Positions 32,825-43,962 of a DNA stretch of 64,000 nt are shown here, one piece after another. Under the pieces are notes generated by a model. It was not told the DNA's origin. It did no database searches and saw only the letters and a list, made by a program, of their open reading frames with translations. The stretch is from Rhizoclosmatium globosum (taxonomy: Eukaryota > Chytridiomycota > Chytridiomycetes > Chytridiales > Chytriomycetaceae), in NCBI GenBank assembly GCA_002104985.1, contig MCGO01000001.1:620001-684000 (forward strand), written 5' to 3'. The translations under genes and the position numbers were made by a program. The stretch's first letter is position 1. Each line of letters starts with the position of its first letter.

Positions 32825-33464
32825 CCAACGTAATGGTTTTTGAGAATTTCACAGCCAAGATGAGGAGATAGATAACGAAAATGGGAGATTTCAGCCCAAA
32901 ATCTGACGCCACCCAACCTCTTCAGCATATCACTTTCCACCATTCACATTCCATTTATGCAGTCCCAAGTAAGCAGATAGTACTCTAAGCAGACAATATG
33001 CTAATCTAAAAGTACGATGGCTGTGACCTGTGGATCTGCATTTGCCACCATTTTGCCACTCCCTCCAGAGTGCTGAGAGAAAGATAGAATCATGACTGGT
33101 TTCAATTAGAGTATATTCCACTGGTCAATATGTCAAAGTTTTAAAGGCAAGGGTATGTGACGCCACCTTTGAAATGCACGTGCTGGGCTTGACTGAAACA
33201 GGAAAAAACGCCCCCTGTGCCGTCCTGAATGGAATGAAGTTGGGTATTTTTGCGACAGTTTTCGCTGATGTCGCTTACAGTAGTTATGAATCAATTAATG
33301 AAACATACATAAGTAAACTGATTCTAGATCCCTCAGGGAATATATTACTTACACAAAATGCTACAAACGATAACAGTACAAAAAGGTGAAAAAAGAATAA
33401 TATGCAAAAGGGCGAGTCAATGAAGAAGGTTGAAGGAAAGAGTGGGAACCCAGCTCCTACAATT
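32825..33464. other. Spacer between members H and I
   Basis: No gene supported. It holds two GACGCCACC words (about 32903 and 33160) and AAAATGGGAGATTTCAG (32880), similar to other array upstream regions. Confidence 0.4.
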
Positions 33465-35211
33465 TCAACAGTTGTATCCCTCCAACGAAATTCCCTTGAT
33501 CTGAATGATTTGCATACATTTCGACAACCTTGAATCATCACCGGCAGGCTTCAAATGTCTCTTGAGTGCATCACTACGCAAAAACGACCGTGAACATGCT
33601 GGACAGACATGCTGCTTCCCACCACCATGAATTAACATATGTCTCTTGAGATCGTGATGTCTGAAAATGACATTGGACATTGCGTGCACACAAAGGGTCG
33701 TTCACCAGTGTGTTGGCGGTAGTGTGAGCGCAGGTTATAAGGTCTTGTGAATTGTCGACCACAGCCGTCCCAGGGACAAAGGAAAATTGATTTTCCTGAA
33801 GCGTCTTTGTTGCTGTGATTGGGATTTGGGAAGCCGCGTCGGAGCCGGAACCGAGGTGGGTGTCGGCACCCGTCGAAATCACCGTCTTCGTCGTTGGAAC
33901 CGTACAGACCGTTCATTCCATGAGATCCGTGTTGTTTTGGACATGATTGCAGAGAAGGGGAGGTCGAATGCCTGGTTGTTGAAGGAGGAAAATGGAAGGT
34001 CGGGCATTGGAGCAGGAATTTGAAAGACGGGGGTGAGCATTTGTTGCTGCTGTTGCATAATGTTGGAGTTTTGTGGAGAAAGTCCAGATGACTTGATGGG
34101 TGATGTTTTGCGCGAGTTTGAAGTATTGATGGCTGAAGGGCGCTGTTGAGGAGCAGCAAATGTAGGAGTACCAGAGAGAATGGCTGCCATTGACATGTTA
34201 TTGTTGTACATTGGTGGAACAGTTGGTGTGTTTGGAGTTGAAACATCTAGCGACGCGGCAGTGGCGGCAAAGTCTTGAACTAGCTGCTTCTGGTTGTACT
34301 GTCAAACTGGTTTGGAAGCGAGGGGAGTGAACATTTGGTGAGGTGGAGGCAGCAAGAATCAGAGAGATAGTTTGTCTGTTCACTGCTCTGAATTCTTCAA
34401 AGTTTGTGATTGGATTTGGAGGGAAGCCGGGAGTGTTCATTGAGTGGTTGTTGAAGTTTGGGGTGCACATTCCGAGTGCAGGAAAGCTCTGGTGGTTGAG
34501 CTGCGGCCTTGCGGAAGACAAGAGAGAAGCGAATGAGTCCAGGTTCTGTTGTTGTTGTTGGTGTTGTTGTTGTTGCTGAGTCATCGGCGGCACGGGCGAC
34601 AGACAGGGCATCTGAGCCGGGCCATTTGTAAAGAGCGGCGTTGTTGGCGACGGAATGAACGACGAGGTCAGCGTCGACGGCCGGCTGCTTCCAAAGGCCG
34701 GCGATGCGTCGCCGAGGCCGAACGACGGCGCATTCGAATTCGAATAGTTCGTGTTGTCGTCGCCGCAGATTTTGTTGAAGAACTGGTTTGGATTGGTTGG
34801 TTGGTTGGTTGGTTGGATTGGGTGAAGGAAGGCAGTGTTCAGCTACAACTATTCTCACTTTCAAACAAGTATAGTACTCACATCGAGATCGAGGTCGAGG
34901 CCCTGCGACGCCGCATTGACGCCGCTGTCAAAGGCTGAGAGCATCGTGTCCACTTGAGTGTCAACTCCTGTCAACAGATGAAACAAAATGATGGTTAGTT
35001 TCAGCCGCCGAAAGGGGGAGTCCAATAATTGATGGAGTGAATACTAACCATTCATTTGTAGCTTTGGCGTTGGTTGCACTCCGGTCTTGCCGGAGCTGTT
35101 GGCTGCTGTGGTATTTGAGCTGCTTGAGTTGCTGAACGTGCCACCACTTTGATGTGATTCAGCAAAACCCGTTTGAGTATCCATAGTTGTGGCAGTGAGA
35201 GGGGCGGACAT
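33465..35211 (-). CDS. Crz1-like C2H2 transcription factor (I)
   Basis: Three C-terminal fingers: [43 protein letters not shown] (one base missing at 33665) and [20 protein letters not shown]. The YNLRSH and SDALKRH forms and the TGERPFVC linker resemble Crz1, the calcineurin-controlled regulator. The long N-terminal part is Ser/Asn/Gln-rich with a polyGln run. No GPGG motif. Exons 35049-35211, 34882-34967 and about 33465-34782; introns 81 and 99 nt. Other single-base losses appear near 34300 and 33915. Ca2+/calcineurin control is inference only; no clear PxIxIT site was identified. Confidence 0.7.
34789..34816 (+). repeat. (TTGG)n microsatellite in an intron
   Basis: Five to six TTGG units lie next to the 3' splice site of the 99-nt intron of the Crz1-like gene. 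On the coding strand it reads as CCAA repeats just before ACCAG. A likely site of length variation between strains. Confidence 0.8.
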
Positions 35212-35992
35212 GGCTGGTTGCTTTGGTCTTGGGTGAGGCAGTGTTGACTTGCGTGGCGGGTTTTGGATGCACTTTTTATGGCGGCTTCTTCAAATTGCAT
35301 GCCCAAAAATTGGTGTTCGGTCAAAAGAAGGTGCCGTTTTGTGGCAGTGCTGGCCGAACTGTTACACAAGGTCGGATGGTTACACTTTGTCAAAGGAAGG
35401 TTCTCTGCCTGCTTCCCATCAATGTCCAGGAATTCTGCGAGCAGCCGAAACATAATGACTCTAGCAAAAGCACCATTAACTCCATAACATGGAACTTCAT
35501 CTCCTTCTTTTCTCTCCCGCCACAGATGTGGTTGGTTCTTGACATCCAGCACAGCCTCCCCCATGCGGACGACAGCCAGCCTCACGCCGAATGAAGTTCT
35601 GCAGCAATTTGTAAACTAATACACATACAAGAATGTATTTATGACCGAATAAATGTTCGGGCTGAACGTCTTTGCGACAGACTTTTGTCGCGGTAATTAT
35701 TTAGCAAGAACTATTTGCTGGAAAAGAAAACGAAGAGAAACTTGAGCCATTCATACAGAAAGGAACGAGTGCGAATCAAAGTGCGAATGGGCGGAAGTTG
35801 TTGACCGAGTGGAGATCTAAGTTTGATCTTCCACATACAACTTGCCGGATTGATGACGACTCAATTTGATTGCCGTGATTGAGCACCATCTTACCATCAT
35901 CCTTCTCAAAAAATAAATAAATAAATGAGCAACTCATAGCTTTACTTAGAAATCTATACAGTAATCAAAATGCAAAATATAGTGAAGACAGG
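35212..35992. other. Upstream region of the Crz1-like gene and spacer to member J
   Basis: No convincing gene. Only short frames overlap here, none with a motif. It should contain the promoter of the Crz1-like gene. Confidence 0.4.
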
Positions 35993-36571
35993 CTAGTTTC
36001 CTCGATATGGACAACTCTCCCGCATATGCCGTTGTAACGAATCCTTTCGTGCAAAACAATCCAAACATTGAGGACATTGAAACTGCTTGCCAGGACCAAC
36101 ATCATGCACGGATTTGATGTGCCGTGATAAATCCCTCTTTCGCACAAAATCCATCGTGCAAAATGTGCATTTATGGGGTCGAATGTTGCTGTGGATGAAG
36201 AAGCTGAGGTGAAGGAGAAGAGTTTTAGAAAGTATCCTAATTCGGCGATGTTATCTTTAAACTCACTGTGACTTTAAGTTGAATCCTTCTGTGAATTCTA
36301 ATTGCGATATAGAAACCGTTTTAATGAGTCTGTGTTAAAAGTAAGCAGTGAGCGACTCACCCTTATTGCATCCCTCCCATGGACACTTGAAGACTTGCTT
36401 CGATGTTGAACTGGAACTACCCTCGCCGAATCCAAACTCAGAGTCTGATAGTAATGGGGACTGTGTTGGCTCCCGTGAAGCCGCCTCTTGTTGTGATGAT
36501 ATCACCAGGTCTGATTTCAGATTCGTAATCGGATCAACGAGATCGACTCCTCCAGGTCCTTTGAAACTCAT
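35993..36571 (-). CDS. C2H2 zinc-finger array member J
   Basis: The protein starts MSFKGPGGVDLVDP, so the motif is at the very N-terminus. Exon 1 (36361-36571) ends with CPWEGCNK. A 31-nt exon 2 (36267-36297) gives EFTEGFNLKSH and exon 3 (35993-36203) gives HFFIHSNIRPHKC. Fingers 2 and 3 are CTFCTMDFVRKRDLSRHIKSVH and CPQCLDCFARKDSLQRHMRESC. The frame is kept by introns at 36298-36360 and 36204-36266 (63 nt each). The short linker (about 55 residues) is Ser-rich. Intact. Confidence 0.82.
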
Positions 36572-36654
36572 GATTGGTAACTCTCTGGCACTGATACGAA
36601 GTCAGTCAGTATGCCAATTAACGGAAGGATCTTTGCCGAACCGGAAACAGGGCA

Positions 36655-37386
36655 TCAGATTCCGCGAAAGGATTTGAAACACAAATTAAAAGCAACAGCA
36701 AAGTTCGCAGGACATACTCCGCCTCGTTGTTGATGGCGACGCAAAGAATCTATTCGTGCGAATCCAGTTCCACAGAACACACAAGAATACGGTTTCACTG
36801 TATTATGCACTGTGGCCACGTGTCTCTCCATATCTCGTACACGATTAAAACTCCGAGGACAAAACTTGCACACAGTTTTAATGATAGATTGCGTGTGAGT
36901 GGCTCGATAATGCGGTTTCACGTTGTATGATTGGGTGAATTCTAAAAATGGTGCGGTCAAGTTTTAGGGCTTGCGTTTTTGGCTTTTGAAGGTTTTTTGG
37001 GGAGAGGAGTACCATTTACCTTTGTTACAGCCGGGCCAAGGACATCGGTACCTCAATCCATGCGACTTATTTACAACTATTGGCGGCGGAGGGGTGCTTG
37101 AGGAGCTCCTTTGAGTGGCTTTGGTAGACCAATTAAGTTCCCGTGACCTTGGTTCTGCTTCGTATGATAAAACCGGAGACGAGTGGTACGCCGTCGGTAC
37201 AGGGAATGTAGGAGACGGGTAAGAGTAGATTGGGGACTTTGAATTTTGATTAACGGCCAGCAGCTGTGCATGCCCAGATGGCTGATTTAAGTCGATAGTG
37301 TCTGCCAAAAGAAGTGATATGCCTCCAGGCCCAAAGAAAGTAGTTTCGCACGACATGGCATGGTATAGATCTCGTTGTTCCATCAT
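36655..37386 (-). CDS. C2H2 zinc-finger array member K
   Basis: Exon 1 is 37020-37386, exon 2 36655-36941. The motif is TTFFGPGGISLLLADT at residue 15. Finger 1 is split after CPWPGCNK and continues EFTQSYNVKPHYRATH; finger 2 is CKFCPRSFNRVRDMERHVATVH; finger 3 is CVFCGTGFARIDSLRRHQQRGG. The linker is Ser/Pro-rich (STPPPPIVV). The ATG at 37386 is used; the frame is open further up with only a GTG. Intact. Confidence 0.84.
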
Positions 37387-37555
37387 TAAGTCTGGCTTTT
37401 GTGAAGAGATTTTGAAGGGGCGTTTAGTTGACCGCACTGAAAAATGTGCACTGCCTCATCCGCAAACTCGCAAGCGCCACCTTTCTTCTATTTCATTTTT
37501 CAAAATTAGCCATTAAAAATCCAGGAAAGAAGAAATAAATTTATTGTGCCAAGGC

Positions 37556-38260
37556 TCAAATTGTGGAAGTTCCGTGTACATTCTTCATATGCCGTACAAG
37601 TGCATTTCGTCTTGAAAACCCAAACTCACACACTCGACACACGAATTTCCTCGCATTCAAGTGTGTTGCAACCTCGTGCCTCTCGCAATCTCGTTTCCGG
37701 GCGAACTGTTTCGGGCAATACCGACAGTGGAAATCACGGATATTCAAATGGAGAAGAAAGTGGGGTTTAACGTTGTAAGACTGTGAAAACACCTTCTCAC
37801 AGCCGGGATAAGGGCATTGGAATGGACCTTCCGATTGTGTTTGATGAAGAGAAGGAGAAGTTGACGCAGACGATGATGTAGTGGCTTGTTGTGGAAAGAC
37901 GCAGGAGTCAACGGGTTCGATTGTAGTTTCATAAAGTAGAGGGGTTTGTGCTGAAGATGTTGTGAGGGAAGGCGACGACGGAGTAGTTTGAAACAAATGT
38001 TGAGGAGTAGAGTATAAAAGAGTCTGTGGCGGCTGTTGAGAAGCCTCGAAGGAAGATAATGGAGCATTCTTTTGATATGGTTGCTGGTACAGCGGCTCAT
38101 GATAGCTGTAACTCAGGATTCGAGGCGTCTGTGACTGATCTGAGTAATCAACTATGATGTTGCTGTCGGAAACGTCTACGTCGTCGTTATTGAGAAGGAT
38201 GCCGCCTGGGCCGTGGTAGAGCACATTGCACTGCATTTGGTTCTTGACTGATTTTGTCAT
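37556..38260 (-). CDS. C2H2 zinc-finger array member L, single exon
   Basis: An unbroken frame: motif YHGPGGILLNNDDVD, a Ser/Thr/Pro/Gln-rich linker, then three fingers: CPYPGCEKVFSQSYNVKPHF, CRYCPKQFARKRDCERHEVATH and CRVCEFGFSRRNALVRHMKNVH. It ends GTSTI. It is a close tandem copy of member M (same linker landmarks such as SQTPRILS and TTPSSP). No introns, unlike J, K and N. Confidence 0.88.
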   Translation of the reverse strand: MTKSVKNQMQCNVLYHGPGGILLNNDDVDVSDSNIIVDYSDQSQTPRILSYSYHEPLYQQPYQKNAPLSSFEASQQPPQTLLYSTPQHLFQTTPSSPSLTTSSAQTPLLYETTIEPVDSCVFPQQATTSSSASTSPSLHQTQSEGPFQCPYPGCEKVFSQSYNVKPHFLLHLNIRDFHCRYCPKQFARKRDCERHEVATHLNARKFVCRVCEFGFSRRNALVRHMKNVHGTSTI

Positions 38261-38692
38261 GATTTGGTTGTTTCCAAGCAAAACTAAGTGATTTTAGAGA
38301 TGGGGAGGCCCACGCATGGAAAAAAATTGCGCCCACTCATCCGCCCGCACCAGAGGCACAATCACCTTCAAATTCAATTTCATTTAGAGTTCTTAATGTT
38401 AAATCCGTGCTTTAGGTTAGTCTAATCGTCCAACAGAACTCCTAAAATAAATTTGTAATGTCGAATCCCTGCTCGCAAATCCTTTATTACAAAGCTGTAA
38501 CTGATGGCAAATTAACTTCTTTCCTTTGCCCGTATACCGTACCATGTGCCTCTGTGTACATTTGTTGAAGGCACTGAAAAATGCACTCGGCAAATAACGT
38601 GCGAGCCACTTCTCTTCAATTTGTCCAATAAATATGCGTATTGTTCAAAAGCGATTTATTTTGCGTTAGAAAGAAAATTGGTATGCCGTGGC
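38261..38692. other. Promoter region of member L
   Basis: Contains GATGGGGAGGCCCACG (38301) also present, with one base less, upstream of M. Also two GAAAAA-rich words (38320, 38574) followed by GCG/CCAC words. No gene seen. Confidence 0.4.
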
Positions 38693-39370
38693 TTAAATTG
38701 TTGATGTTCGATGAACATTCTTCAAATGCCGTGCAAGTGCGTCTCGCCTTGAAAACCCAAACTCACACACTCGACACACGAAATTCCTTGCATTCAAGTG
38801 CGTTGCGACCTCGTGTCGCTCGCAATCGCGCTTGCGGGCGAATTGCTTCGGGCAATGTCGGCAGTGGAATTCACGAACGTTCATATGGAGGATAAAGTGG
38901 GGTTTTACGTTATAAGATTGGGTAAATAGCTTTTCACAGCCGGGGTAAGGGCATTTGAACGGGCCTTCCTTTTGTATTGGAGGCAGCGAAGGAGAACATG
39001 ATGGAGGAGTTGATATAGAGGCTTGTTGTGGAGAGGAGCAAGAGTCAAACGTTGTAATAGGGGTATCATGCAGTATAGGGGTGTGTGCTGAAGAAGATGT
39101 GATGAAGGGTGATGACGGGGTGGTTTGAAACACATTTTGAGGCGAGGAACACAAAAGAGACTGAGAAATGCACTCGGGAGCTTCGATAACTGCTACTGGC
39201 TCATGTGTCTGATATGAATGACGTCGGTATGGCAGCTGGGGAGGCCCATTGCTCAAGATTCGTGGAGTTTGTGACTGATTTGAGATGTCAGCCAAGGAGC
39301 AGTCATCTGAAACGTCGTCTTCATTCAGAAGTATGCCTCCTGGTCCACGGTAGCGCATATCGCACTGCAT
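38693..39370 (-). CDS. C2H2 zinc-finger array member M, single exon
   Basis: Intact 225-residue protein with MQCDMRYRGPGGILLNEDD at the start and the same three-finger end as L: CPYPGCEKLFTQSYNVKPHF, CRHCPKQFARKRDCERHEVATH and CRVCEFGFSRRDALARHLKNVH. L and M are tandem duplicates: the fingers are nearly identical, while the linker has changed. The two also share upstream sequence. Confidence 0.88.
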   Translation of the reverse strand: MQCDMRYRGPGGILLNEDDVSDDCSLADISNQSQTPRILSNGPPQLPYRRHSYQTHEPVAVIEAPECISQSLLCSSPQNVFQTTPSSPFITSSSAHTPILHDTPITTFDSCSSPQQASISTPPSCSPSLPPIQKEGPFKCPYPGCEKLFTQSYNVKPHFILHMNVREFHCRHCPKQFARKRDCERHEVATHLNARNFVCRVCEFGFSRRDALARHLKNVHRTSTI

Positions 39371-39573
39371 CCGGCACCGAATTGATTTTGTTTTGATTTA
39401 AAATTAAACGTCGCCTCAAAGAAAAAATAAGTGATTTTGGAGATGGGAGGCCCACGAATGGCGAAAAATTCCAGCCGCCACTTCCGCAAACAAATCAGCC
39501 TTTCTTTCAAATTATTATTTCCCATTTATTGTTGATGTTGTAAACTAAAGACGAGATATGTATGTACCCAGGG

Positions 39574-40360
39574 CTATTCTCCCCGTCCAACACAACCCCT
39601 CAAATGTCGTTGTAATGAATCCCTTCTCGCAAATCCCCCATCACAAATATGACATTTAAACTCTTTCCCGTGCCCATGAACCGTCCGTATATGCCTCTGT
39701 ACGTCCCTTTGACGAACGAAATCCGAATCGCATTGGTCACACTTGAAGGGCCGAATATTCGAATGCAAAAAGAAGTGAGATTTGAGGTTGTAACTCTCAG
39801 TGAATTCTATCCGTTTAGAATTAGTTTACAAATAGGTTGGAAATTAACTCCTTCGACATACCCTTTTCGCAATTTGGCCACGGACATGCATAAATCTTGG
39901 TTGCGCCATCCGACCTGACAATGGGACAGAATGTGCTCATCGTTTCGGCGAGAGCATATCGGCTCCCCATCGGCTTTCTCGTCAAGCCGGATACTGAAGG
40001 TGCAGGATGCGAAGGCAAAAATGCCTCACTACTATCAGCCTCACTGACACTGGACTTATATGGAAGAGAAGAGGCTGGGATGCCCTTTCGATTGTATGGC
40101 TGTTTTGATGACTGCGTATCTTGCGGCAGGTTTCGCTGATGAATGTTTCCTGAATCAGACGGGGATGGAACAGCATGATACAATGGATATGATGGAGCGT
40201 AGGCGAGCTGGGGCGTCGATGATCCGCTCGACAATAGTGCCGGTGAAGAGCTGCTGTTCAGAGATTCGCAAGCAAAGGAGTCATCCGTGAGTAGATTGAT
40301 TCCGCCAGGTCCGCGAAGCACAGGGATGGTATACATAGGGTACGGCTGATACGTTGGCAT
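39574..40360 (-). CDS. C2H2 zinc-finger array member N
   Basis: Exon 1 39862-40360, exon 2 39574-39806. The motif is VLRGPGGINLLTDD at residue 16. Finger 1 is CPWPNCEK then EFTESYNLKSHFFLH after a 55-nt intron; finger 2 is CDQCDSDFVRQRDVQRHIRTVH; finger 3 is CHICDGGFARRDSLQRHLRGC. Intact. The linker is Ser/Pro-rich with a Ser-Tyr rich start (PTYQPYPMYTIP). Confidence 0.87.
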
Positions 40361-40666
40361 TGGCGAGAGGACAGGTGGAGCAAGACGAATGTTGTGTTAC
40401 TCCTTTTTCGAATCCGCTTTTTGTCTTCCGTGGGCCACGGAGCCAATCAGATTGAAGGATGGCGTTTTAGGCGTGACGAAAAATTTCAATTTCTTGGATC
40501 CCGCTTTGAGTTGGCAACCAACCTCAAACAATCAAATGTTAGAAACAATCAAAACAACTGAGCAAAACAGACGAAGAACTGGAACAATTTGATACCTTCG
40601 AGCGACAAACTAAGTGGTAAAGTTCGATATATTGAATCATTATAAATCAAACAATTTATTCACATA
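40361..40666. other. Spacer between member N and the membrane-protein gene
   Basis: Contains GACGAAAAATTTCAATTTC (40475) upstream of N. No coding frame supported. Confidence 0.35.
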
Positions 40667-41459
40667 TTATGCAAGTGATTGATTGAACGGATGCTTCTCG
40701 GCAGAACTGGTCCCGTAATTGTTCAATGGCACGAAGCTGCTGTTCAATGGTGCAGTTGTGACGATTTCCCTTTCAACACTTTTTCTCTCCTTAGCGTCTC
40801 TATAAGCAAGGATGCCAAAAACAAGGATGGCCTCAATCAAGAAGAAAGATCCAAACGCAAGTCCAATCACGAGGTAGTTTTTGCACGTGGCATAAACGTC
40901 TTCCATTGTGATGTTGGGGCTGTCGTCGACATAAATGTAGCTTGTTCCAATATCGTTGTATCGGTTTTGGTAGACGGGTCCCCAACTGAAGAAGATGACA
41001 GCATAGAGTAAAGTCGCAATGGCTATTCCACGTAAGTACGGCTTGCGGAAATTATAGGTATCTGGTGCACAATATAGCGTGAAGCCCACAAATATGGGAG
41101 ACAGCATCATGGTTGCAAGGAAGCCAATAATGGCAGAAAGTATTGGCTGCATGCTTTGTTTTGCTTGAATAGAATATGTGATTAGAATGAAATTGGAGCT
41201 ACGACTGAACATGCATTTTTGGTGAAAGCTTGAGATGCTGCTGAACACGGCGCAAAACATTAACGCGGTAGAGCCAGAAGCAGAACAGTAACAAAACTAG
41301 AGTTAAGTTGCGGGGATCATTCCTCGAAGATCCGCGGAAGCTGAAGCCTTTCCAGGCAATAGAACGGAATGTCTGCAAAGATGGAGACACAAAAACGAGG
41401 AAACCAATGAGAGTGATAACAAAGGGCTGAAGTGGTTTTGTATTGGCAGAACAGAACAA
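40667..41459 (-). CDS. Multi-pass membrane protein, unknown
   Basis: Hydrophobic segments are visible in one strand: LIGFLVFVSPSLQTF, LVLLLFCFWLYRV, ILSAIIGFLATMMLSPIFVG, IAIATLLYAVIFFSW and YLVIGLAFGSFFLIEAILVF, so four to five transmembrane helices. A loop with Tyr/Asp/Asn (NRYNDIGTSYIYVDDSPN) lies before the last helix, and the tail is polar. The two open pieces (41199-41459 and 40667-41260) overlap in different frames; they probably join by an intron near 41200 or a missing base. The start codon is not fixed. Function unknown. It interrupts the zinc-finger run. Confidence 0.5.
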
Positions 41460-41498
41460 ACTCTGGAGAGTAGAACATCAATAGTCAAAATACATTTA

Positions 41499-42210
41499 TT
41501 ATAATTCATTATTCCTTTCATTTGCTTCTTTTGATTCGTATAATTCCCTCCAGGCCTCTCCCACTTTCGTACTCTGGAATACCTTACTATCATTTCGTTC
41601 ACTTGAAGGGCCACCTCCACACAACCGTTCATGTCGTCGTTTTGCATCTAAACGAGAAAAGTTCATATTGCACTTCGAACAGCTTGGAAGCTCTTTTGCG
41701 AAATTGTGGGTCTCTTCATGACGTGTTTTATCATGTTTCCTAACAAACGTCGCATCACAGTGACTGCATTTATGTGGCCGAATATTGTTATGCTCGTTAC
41801 AGTGCGTTTGAAGAGTGCTTGGCCGGTCAAAGACTGGTTATCACGAATTATTAAGATGATCCAACGGTGTGATTTCACATATTGAGTAGATGTGTTCAAG
41901 GAGTGTTCGTCATACCTTTACCACAATGAGGGAATTCACAAGCGTATCGTTTTGGTCTTGGTTTCCGTTTCCGTTTCACAGGTATTGCGCCGCTTGTTGA
42001 TACTCCTGACTGAAGTACTTCTGGTGCACAATAATTCGAGTACGAATCGGATTTATCGTCTTTGTGGTCAAAAGCATCATTGTCTGATTCACAGCGTTCT
42101 GAGGAGGAGCAACTGCCGCTTGAGGAGATCGGACAACTTGAGGTAAGCAAGTTAACACCGCCAGGACCAATGAAGCTGCCGCTGGGAAACATAGGAAGGT
42201 AGCAAGGCAT
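41499..42210 (-). CDS. C2H2 zinc-finger array member O
   Basis: Exon 1 41916-42210, exon 2 41499-41833. Motif: SFIGPGGVNLLTSSCP. Before finger 1 is a basic run (KRKRKPRPKRYAC) that may be a nuclear signal. Finger 1 CEFPHCGK is split, then VFDRPSTLQTHCNEH; finger 2 CSHCDATFVRKHDKTRHEETH; finger 3 CSKCNMNFSRLDAKRRHERLC. A 40-residue tail follows. Start uses the ATG at 42210; the frame is open farther upstream with a GTG. Intact. Confidence 0.83.
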
Positions 42211-42418
42211 TAGGTATATGTGGCCAAGGCTTCTTGGATCTTTTTGTGGCCGTCTGATTCGAAACTCTGTCACGAATCACATTTTTTGATTTTGTCAGCC
42301 AGCTCATTTCCCTTGACGTAAGCAGTAATGTTACAAACCATTTAGCTAGAGCATCTATACTTTAACTGAAATCTAAAAAGATCAATGGATGCGAAGTACA
42401 CACAACTTATGACACAAT

Positions 42419-43225
42419 TTATTTGAATACAGAACTACAGCCTTTTTCATGCCTCCGCAACGCATCCGTACGGCTAAAACTCATTCCACATGATCTACAT
42501 GATGATGAAGGCTTCCCCTTGTGATGTACGGTACGCTCGTGTCGAAGTAGATCATGCTTACGGGTGAATTTGAAGGGACAATCAGGACACTCAAACGGAC
42601 GGATACCGTTGTGTTCGTTGTAATGTACTTGTAATGTGCATGGGCGGGCAAAGGCTGATGATATCGGGGTGATTAGTCATGTGAGAGGAGGAAAAAAGAA
42701 AGCAATCAGGTGACCGCGAGAGACGAAAGAGGGTGGCTTCTTACATTTATCACATCCTGCAAACTCGCACTTGTACTTTTTGGGACGGGGCTTTGAGTTT
42801 GGCTTTTTACTCGACAGCCTCACTAGTGACCCTGATGCAGCAAAATCGTCGTCGCTCTCGGAAGATACTGGAGAGAAACTCTCGTCGGGACTTGTGGAGG
42901 CGGAGACTGAGGGTTGGCGGTGTTGAACTTGTTGTGTTGCGTAAGGTGGGGAGTCATGGTTCAGCTCAAACGTTTGTGGCAACGCCAGGGGTGCCAGTGG
43001 GTTTTCGGGGACGGAATATGAAGTGGTAGAAGGTGGAGTTGCTGAAAGTACTGGACTGTCTAATAGGTTGATACCTCCTGGTCCACGTAATGTTATGGCG
43101 GCGGGTGGCTTATATGCCGAATCAAATGCGTCCACAACCTTGGATTCAGTGGGCTGCCTGGAAAGCTGCAACAAGAGCGCGGAAGCATCTGACTCGTGTT
43201 GATTGTAGACGGGGAAGACGGGCAT
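42419..43225 (-). CDS. C2H2 zinc-finger array member P
   Basis: Exon 1 42745-43225, exon 2 42419-42654. The motif ITLRGPGGINLLDSP sits near residue 50. The linker is Ser/Pro/Gln-rich and acidic (SSESDDDF). A basic patch (KPNSKPRPKKYKC) precedes finger 1 (CEFAGCDK, split). Then SFARPCTLQVHYNEH, CPDCPFKFTRKHDLLRHERTVH and CRSCGMSFSRTDALRRHEKGC. Intact. Like O it has a basic run before the first finger. Confidence 0.87.
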
Positions 43226-43962
43226 TATGCTTGACTTTGACAGCAACGGACGGGGTGGTTCAGCAATCTTGTTTGTTGAGGCTTGCAAGAAACGGTTACG
43301 GGAGCTTGGAGGTGGTACCGAGGAGACTTAGAATCCTTGAAGCAGACAAGAGTACGATGAGGGGATTCCGTGTAAATGGTATGACAAAGAACGGTTTGAG
43401 CGCTGGCCAAACGAAGATTTTCGAAGAAATTTTTCTTGAGCCCTGCAATTTGCGGAGATGAGGAAAGGCCCCAGAATTTCGTCTTGCTAAGCAGAAATTT
43501 CAGGAGTCCTTAACGTCCGCCGTAAGATCTTTGTAGTATGTTCAATCGGGCAAGAATTAGACTCAATTCCGACAGACACTACTCGATTTTGTCAAGAAAG
43601 GGCACATAAGGATTTACTTGTCGAACTCCGTTGGCTCCGTCAGCCATCCCATTACAAATGGCCGTGTAAGAAATGATACGGCAACACGTGCTAAGAAGTC
43701 CACCCTCCATATTACTTTGATCAAACTATTTCAAACGAGTAGGGGCTTTTACGACGAAATCAACAGAAAACGCTACAGTGGAAGGTAAAGCCACCTTAAA
43801 TGTGGCAGAACCAACTTGAAGTAAGAAATATGAAAATGTATTAGTGAAAGTAGGAAAAGTTGACTATAAATGATATACATAATAGGTACAATGAAGAAAA
43901 GAGAAAAGTAGAGCACGTTGGCATCTGGGAGGTAACTGAGAGGCAATTACGAAGAGTAGATG
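43226..43962. other. 737-bp spacer between members P and Q
   Basis: No gene. CGAAGAAATTTTTCTTGAG (43424) is an A/T-core dyad like those upstream of other members. Confidence 0.35.

Noticed and set aside
34549..34938. 129-residue plus-strand frame rich in Leu/Arg
   Set aside because: Antisense to polyGln and Ser-rich coding of the Crz1-like gene; a typical shadow of CAG/GTT repeats.
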